Below, one piece after another: positions 1-11,371 of a stretch of DNA of 64,000 nt. Below the pieces are notes generated by a model. That model was given only the letters and a program-made list of their open reading frames with translations, was not told the origin of the DNA and did not search any database. The translations under genes and the position numbers were made by a program. Position 1 is the first letter of the stretch. Each line of letters starts with the position of its first letter. The stretch comes from Anastrepha obliqua. Taxonomy: Eukaryota; Arthropoda; Insecta; Diptera; Tephritidae. The stretch is from assembly GCF_027943255.1 (NCBI RefSeq), contig NC_072896.1, positions 620,001-684,000 of the forward strand, in the 5' to 3' direction.

Positions 1-552
1 GCTAATTTGCTCGATTGTAGAAGTAAGATAGCAGGGCTTAGTCATAATAAGTGTTTTAATCTGGGGAATGTACAAGTCATTAATGAGTTTCCGCCTAGAA
101 AACCTGGAAACCAGAAAATTTGAGCCGTTCACAATTAAATTCAAATGGCCTGGTTTGATTTATAAATTACTTGTATTATGGCAAATATCGACATTTTATT
201 CTTGTGTTGCCATAATATTTTGTCCATGCCATGTGCCGAAAATTTTCTTCAATATTCGTCTTTTCGAAAATATGAAAACTTCATACTGAAACTTTCTTCT
301 TACAGATTTCATATTCATTCAAACCGATATACCGAAAGCGAACCGAAGTTAGAAGTTTACAACATTTAGAAAGTAAAATTAAGAGATATATTCTTTGAAC
401 CCATTTTGATAAAATAAAGTCTATCCATAAAAGCACATATTTTCCTAAGCTGAGTTCAAGTCAAGATTTCGAGCATCCCTGCTGAAATTTCAAACATTGC
501 GTGAGTGAGCCACAACCATAGCCAAGTATTTTTCATCGAAGTCGTAAATGCT
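1..552. other. non-coding sequence
   Basis: AT-rich sequence. The longest open frame (68-289, plus) is hydrophobic, low-complexity and unlike any family I know, so I read it as chance. I see no repeat, RNA gene or promoter here. Confidence 0.5.
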
Positions 553-777
553 TCAAAACGACTTTAATGAGGAATGCTTTTGCTGTCTCACCCGTTCGCA
601 CCAGATGCTTCCATAAAGATAGTTTCTCCCATATTTACCATCTACCGCCTCATAAATGAGTTGCGTGCGCAGTTCTTCTTTAACATTTTGGATGCGATAT
701 TTAAGGGTTTCGCAAGTTTTCTTGGCTTCTAACTCATTTCCGCTGCTTTCGGTTGTTTCTATGGATGCATTCGCCGT
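553..777 (-). other. coding-like segment, possible exon or gene remnant
   Basis: On the minus strand a frame of 74 codons is open from 777 to a TGA at 555-553, with no usable ATG. Its translation is rich in Lys, Glu, Arg and Gln and contains a heptad-like stretch (ETLKYRIQNVKEELRTQL) followed by Tyr/Gly-rich residues, unlike the low-complexity chance frames around it. A pyrimidine-rich stretch ending in CTGCAG lies just upstream on the same strand (831-823), and a donor-like CGG|GTGAGA lies inside the frame near 591. These could bound an exon, but the frame that begins at that acceptor differs from the coiled-coil-like one. A second protein-like frame overlaps upstream (about 822-735), so a frameshifted pseudogene is also possible. 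I do not recognise the protein. Confidence 0.25.
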
Positions 778-2650
778 CTACTTTTGGTGCTGGCAAACCG
801 TTTTTAGGGCGAGGATTTTTTCCTGCAGATGAAATTAAATTGTCATCACCCGACGTGGATTACCACTAACGTTAGAGTGCTTTTCATCAAGCCTGAAGCC
901 TGAAGTTTTGATGCATGTAGCTAAGAAATCATCTCAATTATTGCTTATTGCAATACCAATGGTTTCTAATTGACAGAGCTAAAAATAATACAGAATGTGG
1001 ACAAAGAGCGTGCGTGTTTCGCTCCCATCAGCAAATGAATATCTATGTCACAATATTCGTCAGTATTTGTTTCCTTAAAAAAGATGAAAAAAAACAAAAG
1101 AAAATGATGCAAAACTAAAATTGAACAAATTCCTGACAAATTGGAATTTTCTATAGTTTTAAGCCGGAGCACCCTGCGCCACTCGGCACCTCCTGCAGCG
1201 TTTCATTTTACTTACACACTTTCTTTGTTGGCCTTTTCATTCGACTTTGCTGCTGCTGGTTTCGCCTTGCAATGCTTGATTTGCTCATTGTTCTTTTGTG
1301 TGTATTTTCCGCACACAAAATTGAAAAATGGAAGTTTACAACAATTGCAATTTGTTTCTGGCCACATGCGAGCAACAACGAATTTGGGGGCAGTAGGGAA
1401 CAAGCAGTATTCTGTTGAGCCTTTGTGTCAATGAGGTGGCTGATCGCTGGAGTATGAGGGCATGGCTGCGGTTGCTGTCGCAACATGATTGAGGGCGGTT
1501 AGTGTGACTTTGCGAAAGTTTTTTACATACTGAACGAACCAACTTCGATATGCTGCCTTTGCCCACATGCCTGTGTGCGTTGGTCCCTTGCACTCGAAAC
1601 AAAAAAGTTGGGTGTGATAATGTGCGCTGGCTTAGTCGTTGCCGGCACTTATGCATTCTGTTGCTATGTAATTGGTGTTGTTCTTGTTGTTATTACTGCG
1701 ATGTTACAGAACTTCTATTGCTTGCTTTATTGGTTTTATTGTTGCTTTTGCTATGCTGTGGGTGTCATTCGACATGACCAGCAGACTGTTTGGGCGTTTT
1801 TGGTTAAAGCGTTGCTTTTTGTTGGCGGATATGCAGAGATCAACGTAGTATGCCATCCACCGGAAGGAAATGCTTAGTGTGAAACACAGGGTGGTCGTGC
1901 TAATGTGCTTACTCATATGGAATTGGTTTTGTTTGCGCTGCCCAATAGTGATTTATACTTCAGCAATGAATGATTGTTAAAAAAGGAGAGTGTTGGGAGA
2001 GAAAACTCGAGCCACATATTTATATGAGAAATGAAAAGTTTTTCCAAAACACGTATGTGAATTTGTTGTTGCAATATTCTTTATGACGACTACTTTTTGG
2101 ATGATGGCCTTGATAATTTGTGAGTGAGTAGATAAGCAACTGAAGTGTGGGTGAAAAATAAGGCAGAATAATTAAACGCTGGAGTAGGCGCGTGCCGAAG
2201 TGTGCAGTGACGCGCATTGCTTGAAGGTCGCGAAAAGAATATAAGTCGTACAAAATATTAAAATAAAATGTTACGAACAGCCCAACCTACTAATGCAAGC
2301 ACGCCGGCTATTATCTGCCAAAAACTCCTCATGTAGAGGGAACTTGTATGAAACTAACGAAAATTGTGCGGCGTGACGCACATGAAGAAATTTCACACCG
2401 TGCGTTTAAAATCCCAATGCGTTTAATTTAGGTTGGCCTGTGAACCTGATTTTTCCTATTAAAGCGACTGTTGTTTGTGTGGTTAGTAATATTCGTTTTC
2501 TTCAAATTTTTTTAAAGTTAATATTCCAGCATTGGTAATTCGCCTTAAACAAGATTCATGCACACTTTTTTAACTGTTGGCATTTTTCGGAAGTCTGTAT
2601 AGCTAAGGGATTTAAAGGATAATTTACTTCTAGTCATGATGAAAAGAGTT
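778..2650. other. non-coding sequence
   Basis: Several short frames of 60-106 codons occur on both strands between 0.97 and 2.25 kb. They overlap each other, are rich in Leu/Cys/Ser or Lys, and show no domain. I recognise nothing else in this stretch. Confidence 0.45.
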
Positions 2651-3059
2651 CAGAAGGTGTGGCCAAAATCAAATCAATAACCGGCACTGAGTGAATTTGA
2701 AAAAGTCAGCTGCTTGGCTGACGTCAGCGGGGTCATGACATCGGATTTTTACGAAAACTGAGATTGTGTTGGTGTTATAAACAAAAAACAATGTCAAGAC
2801 GTTGAGACTGCATTCTGCTTTGTTGCCGTCTGAGCAACAACCGATTGGACGAGTGTGTGAATATATGTGAAATTATCGTGCAGATTTCGGCTGGGAAATA
2901 CCCCGTGACGTTGCAGCCGAAGTTCCTCTCACAATTTTGTTTTTCACCATAGTTATTGGCCAAAGCTAGTACTCTATCATCCTTTCCCGCTGACTTACAG
3001 TTTTGTTTTTCACCACAGCGGATTGACTAAACTTAGTAATCTATAATCCTTGATCTTTG
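2651..3059 (+). repeat. degenerate dispersed repeat, copy A
   Basis: This stretch shares scattered landmarks, in the same order, with 62730-63040. Both begin with GGTGTGGCCAA, then have a GTCAG-TG-TTGGCTGA-like block, a TTGTTGC-hairpin-like block ending AGCAAC, and a final CTCTCACAATTTTG block, each with CCAAAGCT near the end. Similarity between landmarks is low, so this is an old family or a coincidence of short motifs. It has no coding capacity that I can see. Confidence 0.25.
2931..3059 (+). repeat. imperfect tandem duplication, period about 66 bp
   Basis: Two units start with ACAATTTTGTTTTTCACCAT (2931) and ACAGTTTTGTTTTTCACCAC (2997). Both then run through a similar ACTAGTA/CTTAGTA...CTAT-ATCCTT tail. 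The units differ at many positions, so the duplication is not recent. Confidence 0.5.
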
Positions 3060-5797
3060 GTCATTACTTCTGTCCTTCTCTCAGATAATGTATGGATTTA
3101 AGGACATACTGGATTTTGAGGTATCCAATGAGAGAACCAATCTTGTTATCATTCGGCCGTGCCTAGTATTGGTCTTGGTCATGTTTACATGTGGATGACA
3201 CGGACTGACGCGTATCAGCGAGGTCTCCATATATTTTATAGTTCATTGTTTCCTTAGCAGTCTTCTACAAATGTATTTTAAATTAAATGCTACTAAAGCT
3301 TTTCAAAAAAGATCTACTCGTTTAGATAAATGGGTAGGTTTTAGTAATAAATGCATATATGGGGCCATCTAGGGTTCGTCTCTTTTAAAAACGCTACAAT
3401 ATTAAGAATATTTTTCAACAATTTTTGCTTTATTACCTCTGCATGGATATCTCCTTCCGATGCACGCACATACAATCGTCTTGCAAATATGTATTTAAAA
3501 TATATCAGCACTGTAAAATGAAGAAAAATAGAATAAAGTGAAATAAGGCCAAAAATGGTTTTATGCAAACTTCTTGGTAGCTAAATTATGAGGCCGCTCA
3601 ACTGTCACCAACTGCAATGCAATTATATGAAAAGTTTTCTTATGATGCTACCAAATTTACTTACCATATTTTATACTCCCCTTAACTCATTTTTTCGCTT
3701 GCCTACTCTACTGTCTGGTTAGCATATTTTTAGGCACAGGAGAGGCCTTTCCATGTTAATTTGTCATTTGCAGTGCCATTTTCGAGGGTTATTAGTGCGA
3801 AACCTTGTTGTTATTTGTATGTATGATCTAGCAGCTAGTAGATACTTACCTAAATGGTTGCGGCACTGTGTTTGCACTTGCTGAGATACTTTAGCCCACC
3901 CAGTTTCACCATTCTTCCGTGCATTTTTTGGCCAATAGTTCAGCTGGCTGTGGCGCATTTTCAAGCGCCTGAAAAGTGGCTAAGAGTCACAAATGTGCTT
4001 TATGACCAAAAAATATTTAGAGGCAAATTGCAGAGACGGAGGCCATTTATGTGCATTTTTTCTAAAAGGGCGTTCGATGCCACAAATATAAGTAAATATG
4101 TGAGTATATATGTGTAGAAATGTGTGCGGTATGTTGCTTCACAATGCGATACTTACTTGGCATATGTGGTGGTTAATAGTCGTATATGGTCATTTGTTGC
4201 AGCTGCCACAATTGCAATTTCGTTGCGGTGCAATTTCTTTGACCAACGCCCGAGCCTTCGATGACTTTGCCATGGCGCGTAGCCTTGCACTGTGTGTACT
4301 GCTGAGCCTGTGCTGTGATTTTACTATTTTATCTTCAGTTCTTTGTTTTTATCTTAAGCATTTTATTATTTGCTTCGTTTTCCTTCTTCACTGCTACTCT
4401 CTGGAGATATTGACACTTTCATTTTTGGTAGACGTTCTAATAGATGGTGCCACTACTACTGATTTTCCTCAACATCTGGTGTGCCCACATATGTAGGATT
4501 GATTGCTTTGAAGCATCTTATACGGAGGTATGGAAGTGCGTAGGTGCTTTTCCATCTGCATGTACGAGGGGCGAATGATAAAATCCCGACTTAAGATATT
4601 TAGCGAGGTCTCATCATCCCGGAGTACTGCGCTGTGATTAAATTTCTCGTTTAAGAGATATAGAAAAAAGAAATGCACATAAAGTGGCTATAAAATTAGT
4701 TATTTCGACAAGGAGTCCTGTGAAGATGGACCTTGCAGTGATAGGAGCGGTCGAAGAAAATGTCCGAAGAGTCGAAAAATAATACTGGCCTATCGAAGAA
4801 TGAACAATTAAAAATTAAGTGCGGTTGGACGGTTGGTGTTGTGTGATTTGGGCGAAATTTTCTACTGCATTGTGACCTCTGATGGATTATATGGTATCTA
4901 AAGGCACTACAATTAATGACCGCTATTACGTCAATTTACCGGGTTACCACTCTATAGTCTGGCGACCCACTTTATAGTCTGGGCCTGGCTTTTAGTGGCT
5001 TTTCCTTTTTTCAAATTTAAAAAAAGGCGTTGCGGTGGAAGACTTTGGGACGAATGCGAGAAAAAGGCGGAAGTCGAAAAAACTTTTAATAGATATCATC
5101 AGACTATTTATTCTGTGGCTGTGTACTATATTTCACTTGAGGGAAACTATTTTAGAAAAAAAGTTATTCTCATCCACTAACTACTTTAAGCCTCGAACTT
5201 ATCAGCCATCTCTCGCACATTGGAGAGTTATGAGAGAAAGAGATGTGTGAAGAGAAGCACCAGCATAGGATGCAACAGAAAAGCTGGTCCGAAGAAGAAT
5301 CGTTGTCGGGAATGTATGGGGTTGCGAATTGCATATTATCTTTGTAATTCACGCTGCAGTTGGGGTTTTACCAGTTTTTCTTTCCTAACGAATCTTTTGC
5401 AATTTTTCTCTCTATTTTCGCTGGTGATTTTAAAGCTTAAATTTTTTCGAAAAAATTTTATTAATGCAAAAATTCTAATTATTTCATTTTTGTGCAATAA
5501 TGTATATACAGGGTGCGTATGGTATTTGAGGACAACTTGAGAGTAAAACGAGTTAGCTTTTATTTTGAACAAAACTTAATGAAACTTCACGAATTTTTTT
5601 ATACAACATTAACTTCTTATTTTTTTTCCTTACTCTCGGAAGCATAGGGCCTCGACAAGACTCAGTCTTGCGTTGGTTTCGTTAATCTGTTTTGATTTCT
5701 GACAGGGTAGGTTATTAGCCTGCCCCTACCAGTCCTAAGTAGGGGGAATGCCCACCTGCCGTTGCTTAGGAACAACGCCTTCTTACTGCTTGAAGCG
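3060..5797. other. non-coding sequence
   Basis: Only chance-type frames occur. The longest, 4110-4496 plus, is a Cys/Leu/Phe-rich 128-codon frame with no motif. A short imperfect repeat containing TATAGTCTGG occurs twice near 4953-4980. The stretch 5690-5760 is relatively GC-rich with CCTGCCCCTACC, but I could not tie it to an element. Confidence 0.4.
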
Positions 5798-5842
5798 CCA
5801 TCTGTGTGTCACATTTTTCTGGCTGAAGGATCACACAGATGG
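5798..5842. repeat. short hairpin (11-bp inverted repeat)
   Basis: CCATCTGTGTG at 5798-5808 is exactly inverted as CACACAGATGG at 5832-5842. The left arm lies within AGCGCCATCTGTGTGTCAC (5794-5812). That same 19-base string occurs in the 5' leader of the mariner element at about 11012-11030, so this may be a scrap of a related transposon end. Confidence 0.45.
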
Positions 5843-6095
5843 TTGAAGACTTCGCTAAATTTGGTGTGTCTGCGCTATTACCGCGATTGCCCGCTTCCTC
5901 TTGCTGGCGCCGCTGTTGCAATGTGTAACTGTGTCTTTTTTTTGCTTGTTTTAGCAGCCACAATGCAAGTAATGCGCTAACTATTGTGCGGGAGTAAGGA
6001 TGAAAAGGATACGTTTTTTGGGATGAGGAATGGAATCGGAGGATGTTTTTTAGAATCAGGGAAAGTAGGTAAATTTGGAAAAGTGCGAGGACTGT

Positions 6096-6160
6096 ACTCT
6101 ACGTGGGATTCGAATCCACAACCTCTGGGATGGCAGGCTAGTGCACTTACGCTAGATTAC
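6096..6160 (-). repeat. tRNA-like SINE head (internal Pol III promoter boxes)
   Basis: Read on the minus strand, the sequence has an A-box-like TAGCGTAAGTG, then about 30 bases later a B-box-like GGATTCGAATCCC inside a T-arm-like stem (GTGG/CCAC). The cloverleaf is incomplete: the anticodon arm pairs poorly and I see no acceptor stem. I therefore read it as a tRNA-derived SINE remnant and not a working tRNA gene. It differs from the other tRNA-like SINE family in this window. Confidence 0.4.
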
Positions 6161-9100
6161 TTATGTATCTATAAAATAATTCAATAGAATTTCCATTACC
6201 TGTAATAACATCCTCGGGTGGGGAAACGAATGTATGACCGATCAAATGCTCCTCATTTATATTGACCAGAACGGTAATTAATGCCGGTAATAGCCTTCAG
6301 AGAAGAAATGGCGTTATTGGTTTCACGCTCAACTGTCAGAACAGATTCTGCCTCCCCGCCTGATGTTTCCAATTAAAGGCGAACTTAAGCGCACTTGAGG
6401 ATATTAGAGAAAAGAAAATTATAAGTAGAGATTTTAAAATCGATGTGGTTTGCACATATAGCGGCGATAGCTCTTGTCTCATGTCTCTTCATTTCTTGAG
6501 TTAAGTTCTAGCTCTCCATGTCTGGTCTGAAAGAGAGCAAAAAGAAAAACAATGGTTTCGGGAAGTTTTAGACGTATTTGTATATGAATGCCCTCAAATA
6601 TCGTATGTCCACTGCACTACACATGCATACCAAAATATGTACACATCCGCATGAAAACAAGTATGTGCCAGAGGAATGAGAATGATCACATCTGAAATGG
6701 CAACATAACGTAACTATTTCAAATCACGATCTGATTTTTCCTTTGACATGAACTCATGATTTTTTCCAAATTAAATTTTCCAGCTACGCGTTAATGCAAT
6801 CACCCCCGCTCTCATCGGTTGCTTTGCAGCGCGAAAATTCAATAAATCAGAACAGTTAACCAATAAAAAAATTGACACGATTTTTTATCTTGGCACCACG
6901 ACTTGAAATGCCTTTGCTGTTGCCTGACTTTGCTGCCGTTTGATTGATTCAATTGCCGACAATCAATGTCACAACAGCCGGCACGACGACAGTCAATTTA
7001 CTACCAACAACGTTGAGGAGCATAAGTACACTTACCGTTATTCAAATAAATATGAAGCATGTGCGTTTTGCAAGACTACCCTCGCTAAGCTACTTTGGGA
7101 TGTAAACGCTTAAATAAAATGTAAAAAATTTGCATTACATTTTCAGACGCGCATTCATTGGTATCTGCCTATTTGCTAAAGGCTGCCATCTGAGGTCTTT
7201 GGTTTTAAGGGAGTTTGCATGTAATCGCACATATTTATCTAATACACATATATGCACCTATACATACATATGTATATGCACAAGTATGTCCTCATGTATA
7301 TTGAACGTGACGCTCTTTGCTTGAAATTAGGTGAACTAAACTGTGGAACTCTTTTACAAGCAGTTTATAGATACCTTATTCGCCTACATGCAGCTTTATC
7401 TCAAAGTGTAATGCTAATAAAGCGAAGCCAGTAACTTAACCTCACTTTTCTAGCAAAAAAGTGGATAAATTCAAAGGCTTTCCCCAATTAATTTTGTGTA
7501 TATTTTTAGTTATAAAAGAATGGAAGTCCCTACATTACCTTAGAATCTCTTGATATTTTATATATTTTTATGCTGTGAAAGGCGCCCTCGCAATGCAATA
7601 CAACTGAAATATTCCTTCCTGCAAAAGTTTCTCGTACGAGTACAAGGTTCTGCAAATGTGATATACATAAATACATATATATAACACAATACCTATGAAA
7701 AATTGATTATTTGGCAATCGATACCGGCAGTTTGCAATTGCAATGCGAAAAGGGGGAACGAACTCAACAGACGTTGCCTGAATGGATTTGCTTGATAGAA
7801 AAAAATGAGAAAAATAATATTCTAAGAATAACGAAATTGAATGGACTCCACAGGTAGTCCAACAGAACGAAATTACGATTCCAAACACTACCTCCTGCTT
7901 AATTTAAATCATAAAAACAATTCAAGGAAAATAATAAGAATTTGTATCAGGAATAGTTCACAACAGTATCGGTTATGTCGAGAACGAATTATAATGAATA
8001 AAAAGCTTAAATTATAAAGTTTTTTGTTTTAGCTACGTATTTTTAGAATTTTTACCACTAGTTGAGCTCGCAATCCGCCTACGGGTTACTTCTAGGACCT
8101 CTAGTTACTCTAAATATTCTACCTTCCTGGATAGACAACGCAGAATAGTTTCGCTACAAATTTTAAGCAGGAAACACCTAGCGGAAAATAATAAACTCAA
8201 AACTGTATAAAACAGCTGTTTTAAACTGTCAGAGCTTGGTTCAAATTTAATTGATAATTTTTATTAATTGGCATTCTCTTTAACTAAGTAACTTAAACGG
8301 ACATAGAGCAAGAAATAAATAAAGTTTTTTGGTTTAAAATAATTTTTGAAATCGGATGTCTCTAAAATGGTTAAGTTTTGGACAACATCCCATATAAACA
8401 AATTAATCAGAAATGACCTAATAATAAAAACCTTAAGTATCGAGGACGATTTTGTCTGTATAATAGATAGATTTGTAGTTTGCACTTCGACCTCATGGCC
8501 TTTGTGCCATCTACTCATCATTGCTTATCATCCAGACCCAGTTAACTCATTAAACTTAAGATAGAGCTGAGTTGGGGTGATCGTGTATGCCTTTCTTCTG
8601 GCTGCAATTGACCGAGATGTCTCAATCTTTCCGCACTATAGCGCTGTATTCAAGGAGAAGATGTATAGGAGTCTCCCGGAATGGGTCGCAAAAACGCCAA
8701 GATTTAGTGGACCATATCTTAAACCTGTGCGAATGATTGCGCAATCTACAATGGTTTGTAAGAATGCCTGTGCCGGCTGCAGCAGCATGGAACATTTCCG
8801 CTTTTGAGAATGTTTAAAGAATATATTCGTATAGCTTCTTTTCAACTGGTAACTCGATCTAGAACTTTATAAGTTATTAATAGCGAACCATGTTCGACTA
8901 CAAACGCTCAGTTCGATTTCAGTTCGGCTTCAGAAAAAATGCTGAACTTTTATTTATTTATTTGTTTTTTTTTTTTGTTATTTCAATCAAATTGTAAAAA
9001 AAAAACTTTCAATAATAATTGTAAAAAAAACTTCATAAAAATCTTTCTGCATAATATTTCTGATAAAAGGCATATAAAATATATGTATATATGTATTATA

Positions 9101-9168
9101 TGTACAGCCCTACGCTTACATCCTGATTTGGGTGTTTGCCGAGCTCCTCCCCCTATTTATGGTAGTAG
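6161..9168. other. non-coding sequence
   Basis: AT-rich, with a CATA/TATG-rich tract at about 7230-7290. The frame at 8577-8807 plus and its antisense have slightly protein-like composition, but I recognise no domain. Confidence 0.4.
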
Positions 9169-9769
9169 CCCGGTGTGACGGGTGCAAAAAATCGATTTTT
9201 TTTACATTTTTCGGAAGAAAAACATCTTAAAAATATACTATAGACATTTCAGACAGAAATTTTAATTATTTTTTTATGTTATAGCTAAAATAAGAGAGCG
9301 CGCCGTAGTGTGTATGAAAGCGTGTGACACGCCAGCAGCAGCTGCTCTGACCGTCTTTAAACGCGTTTTTCTCAAACCATGTTTTCGAAATTTCGGGGAA
9401 TCCCTGACACAAAACTATTCAACCGATTTGGTTTAAAATTTAACCCGTTATTCTAGACACACATATCTAGATCCCGGACCTTTAAAACATTTAATTTTTT
9501 AATAATAAACTATTTAATTTAAATAATTTATGAAGAAAAAAAATTAGATTTTTAGAACTTTTTTCACAAGTCCGCCATTTTGTTTTTGTATTTTTATTTT
9601 TATGTATATTTTAGGTTCGGGACCTAAAATAAAGTCTACAGAATAATAATCTCTTTAAATTTTTTATTTCAGATGACTTTGGAAGGCTGTACGTTTCCCC
9701 GAACCAATTCATCTTTTTTTTAAGGACTCCACTTTGAAATTTTGAACAAATTAATATAAAATGAACTTA

Positions 9770-9795
9770 TTGGAGGTTGAATTAGTTTTAAAGGT
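9770..9795 (+). repeat. left inverted terminal repeat of the mariner
   Basis: Starts TTGGAGGTTGAATTAG directly after TA. It matches the reverse complement of 11029-11055 apart from one missing base near the tip. That missing base lies at the cleavage end and might reduce excision. Confidence 0.88.
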
Positions 9796-9845
9796 TTTTT
9801 TTCGAAGATTTGGGGCTTTATTGTGAAAAAACGGTACAAAATATT

Positions 9846-10883
9846 TTATTCGAAGTATTGGCCATCGCTAGCTACAACTTTCGCCCATCTTTCGGGCAAT
9901 TTCCGGATGCCGTTTCTCCAAAATTCTGGCCGCTGCTTGGCTATCCATGGCTCAACCCATATTTTGGTAGCCTCGTACGAGGAGAACCGCTGGTCCGCCA
10001 AATCGAGACTCATATGCCGGAACAAATGATAATCGGAGGGAGCTATGTCTGGACTATACGGCGGGTGGGGTAACACTTCCCAGCCAAGCGTTCCAAGATA
10101 TTTTTTGACAGGTTGAGCAACATGCGGCCGAGCGTTGTCATGTTGCAAAATAACCTTGTCGTGCCTTTTTACCGTTTCCGGCCGTTTTTCTTTCAATGCC
10201 CGGCTTAAACGCATCAATTGCAGTCGGTAACGATCCCTCGTGATTGCTTCGCCCGGTTGGAGCAGCTCAAAATATACGACGCCGACCTGATCCCACCAAA
10301 TGCAGAGCATGATTTTCTTGCAGTGAATATTCTGCTTGGCCGTCGACGTTGATGCGTGGCCGGGCAAACCCCATGATTTTTTGCGTTTTGGGTTATCGCA
10401 ATGGATCCATTTTTCGTCGCCAGTCACCACCCGATGCAAAAAACCCTTCCGATTTTGTCGCTCGATCAGCAATTCGCACGTAAAAAATCGCCGTTCGACG
10501 TCGCGCAGCTTCAACTCGTACGGGACCCAATGTCCTTGCTTTTGGATCATTCCCATCGCTTTTGGACGCTTGCAAATGGTTGATTTATCAACGCCCAATG
10601 ATTCAGCAAGCTCTTCTTGGGTTTGGCACGAGTCCTCGTTTACCAATTCCCACAATTCCGCGTCCTCGAACTTTTTGGGCTGGCCAAGACGCTCCTTGTC
10701 TTCGGTGTGAAAATCACCACTTTTGAATCGTCGAAACCAGTACTCACATGTTGAAATCGACGGAGTATGGTCTGGGTAGGCCTCCTGCAGCAATTCACGG
10801 GCTTGGGCTGTATTTTTTTTCAAATTGAAGCAGAAAAGCAAAGCTTCCCGCAAATTGCGTTTCGACGGCACGAAAGTTGACAT
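9846..10883 (-). CDS. mariner transposase, uninterrupted 345-residue ORF
   Basis: Mariner transposases bind the element ends and cut and paste the DNA at TA sites in the nucleus. This ORF has the family length (345 residues, the same as Mos1) and order. A paired helix-turn-helix DNA-binding region occupies about residues 5-112, a linker WVPYEL lies at 119-124, and the RNase H-fold catalytic domain follows. The triad is Asp156 (TGDEKW), Asp249 (QHDNARPH) and Asp284 (YSPDIAPSDYHLF), with 34 residues between the last two. These are the same positions as in Mos1. The ATG at 10883 was chosen because the protein then starts with the usual mariner N-terminus (MSTFVPSK). There is no stop or frameshift. 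One oddity is Pro107 (KRPKAMG) in the second helix-turn-helix, where relatives normally have Leu; a proline there could weaken DNA binding. It is mariner by sequence; whether it is active is not known. Confidence 0.93.
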   Translation of the reverse strand: MSTFVPSKRNLREALLFCFNLKKNTAQARELLQEAYPDHTPSISTCEYWFRRFKSGDFHTEDKERLGQPKKFEDAELWELVNEDSCQTQEELAESLGVDKSTICKRPKAMGMIQKQGHWVPYELKLRDVERRFFTCELLIERQNRKGFLHRVVTGDEKWIHCDNPKRKKSWGLPGHASTSTAKQNIHCKKIMLCIWWDQVGVVYFELLQPGEAITRDRYRLQLMRLSRALKEKRPETVKRHDKVILQHDNARPHVAQPVKKYLGTLGWEVLPHPPYSPDIAPSDYHLFRHMSLDLADQRFSSYEATKIWVEPWIAKQRPEFWRNGIRKLPERWAKVVASDGQYFE

Positions 10884-11028
10884 ACTCAGAGCACGAAAAC
10901 ACTGCGTTGTTTATATTTCAGCGAAATGACAGATACTGATAAACAAAGCCTAGGGATGAGGCTTTGTCATGAATATATATTCAGTATTGCCAACGCGATA
11001 AAGTGATAAATAGCGCCATCTGTGTGTC

Positions 11029-11055
11029 ACCTTTAAAACTAATTCAACCTCCTAA
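11029..11055 (-). repeat. right inverted terminal repeat of the mariner
   Basis: Read inward on the minus strand it starts TTAGGAGGTTGAATTAG and is followed outside by the TA target duplication at 11056-11057. It is upstream of the transposase start. Confidence 0.88.
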
Positions 11056-11182
11056 TAAAATTTTTTTTTTATATACTTCAAAACACCAATAAAAACATGT
11101 AAAAACGTTAAAACGATCGCATTTTATTTTCTTTTCAAAAAAGATTCATGAAAAAACGTCGAAATTTCGGTCGTTACATCGC

Positions 11183-11371
11183 GGGTGTCTTGATGTTGTT
11201 CTACAAATGGAGAACCTTTTTCTTGGCAGATATAAATTCGGAGGCTTGCCATTGTCTGCCGAAGGGCGACCGCTTTTAGAAAAACTTTTTCTTTCATTTC
11301 GGTTTCATGAACGGAAAGTCGAACCTGTGCACTTCCGAATGGTAGTCACCCACCGGATACGGCGGGCGGTT
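11183..11371 (-). repeat. tRNA-derived SINE, copy 1
   Basis: On the minus strand it begins with a degraded A-box region (CGCCGTATCCGGTGGGTGACTA), continues ACCATTCGG-AGTGCAC, and has a B-box-like AGGTTCGACTTTC. A body containing CGGTCGCCCTTCGGCAGACA follows, ending CCATTTGTAGAACAACATCA. The same blocks recur in order at 31942, 38763 and 51108. It is non-coding and transcribed by Pol III if intact. This copy has an internal deletion in the body. Confidence 0.65.

Larger units (their letters stand above)
9770..11055 (-). mobile_element. mariner (DD34D) transposon, nearly complete
   Basis: A 1286-bp element of standard mariner size. It is bounded by inverted terminal repeats at 9770-9795 and 11029-11055 that match for about 26 bases (minus-strand core GGAGGTTGAATTAGTTTT). 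The left end lacks one base that the right end has (TTGGAGG against TTAGGAGG). TA dinucleotides at 9768-9769 and 11056-11057 are the target duplication typical of the family. The transposase ORF fills 9846-10883, leaving a leader of about 170 bp and a short 3' segment. It sits in AT-rich repeat-like DNA next to a SINE. Confidence 0.93.
9169..11182. repeat. AT-rich repeat-like sequence split by the mariner insertion
   Basis: The flanks of the mariner (9169-9767 and 11058-11182) are both extremely AT-rich with runs of A and T. The outer edges look weakly inverted: CCGGTGTGACGGGTGC near 9170, against a minus-strand CCGCGATGTAACGACC ending near 11182. This would fit an older terminal-repeat element of roughly 0.7 kb into which the mariner jumped. 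No coding sequence is visible in the flanks. Confidence 0.3.

Noticed and set aside
4110..4496. 128-codon plus-strand frame with hydrophobic stretches
   Set aside because: Hydrophobicity follows from T-rich DNA; no family resemblance and no supporting gene structure.
5510..5530. Possible transposon end (ACAGGGTGCGTATGG)
   Set aside because: No inverted partner or target duplication could be found nearby.
6096..6160. A functional tRNA gene
   Set aside because: A and B boxes are present, but there is no acceptor stem and the anticodon arm pairs poorly.
10336..10710. 124-codon plus-strand frame
   Set aside because: It is the antisense shadow of the mariner transposase at 9846-10883.
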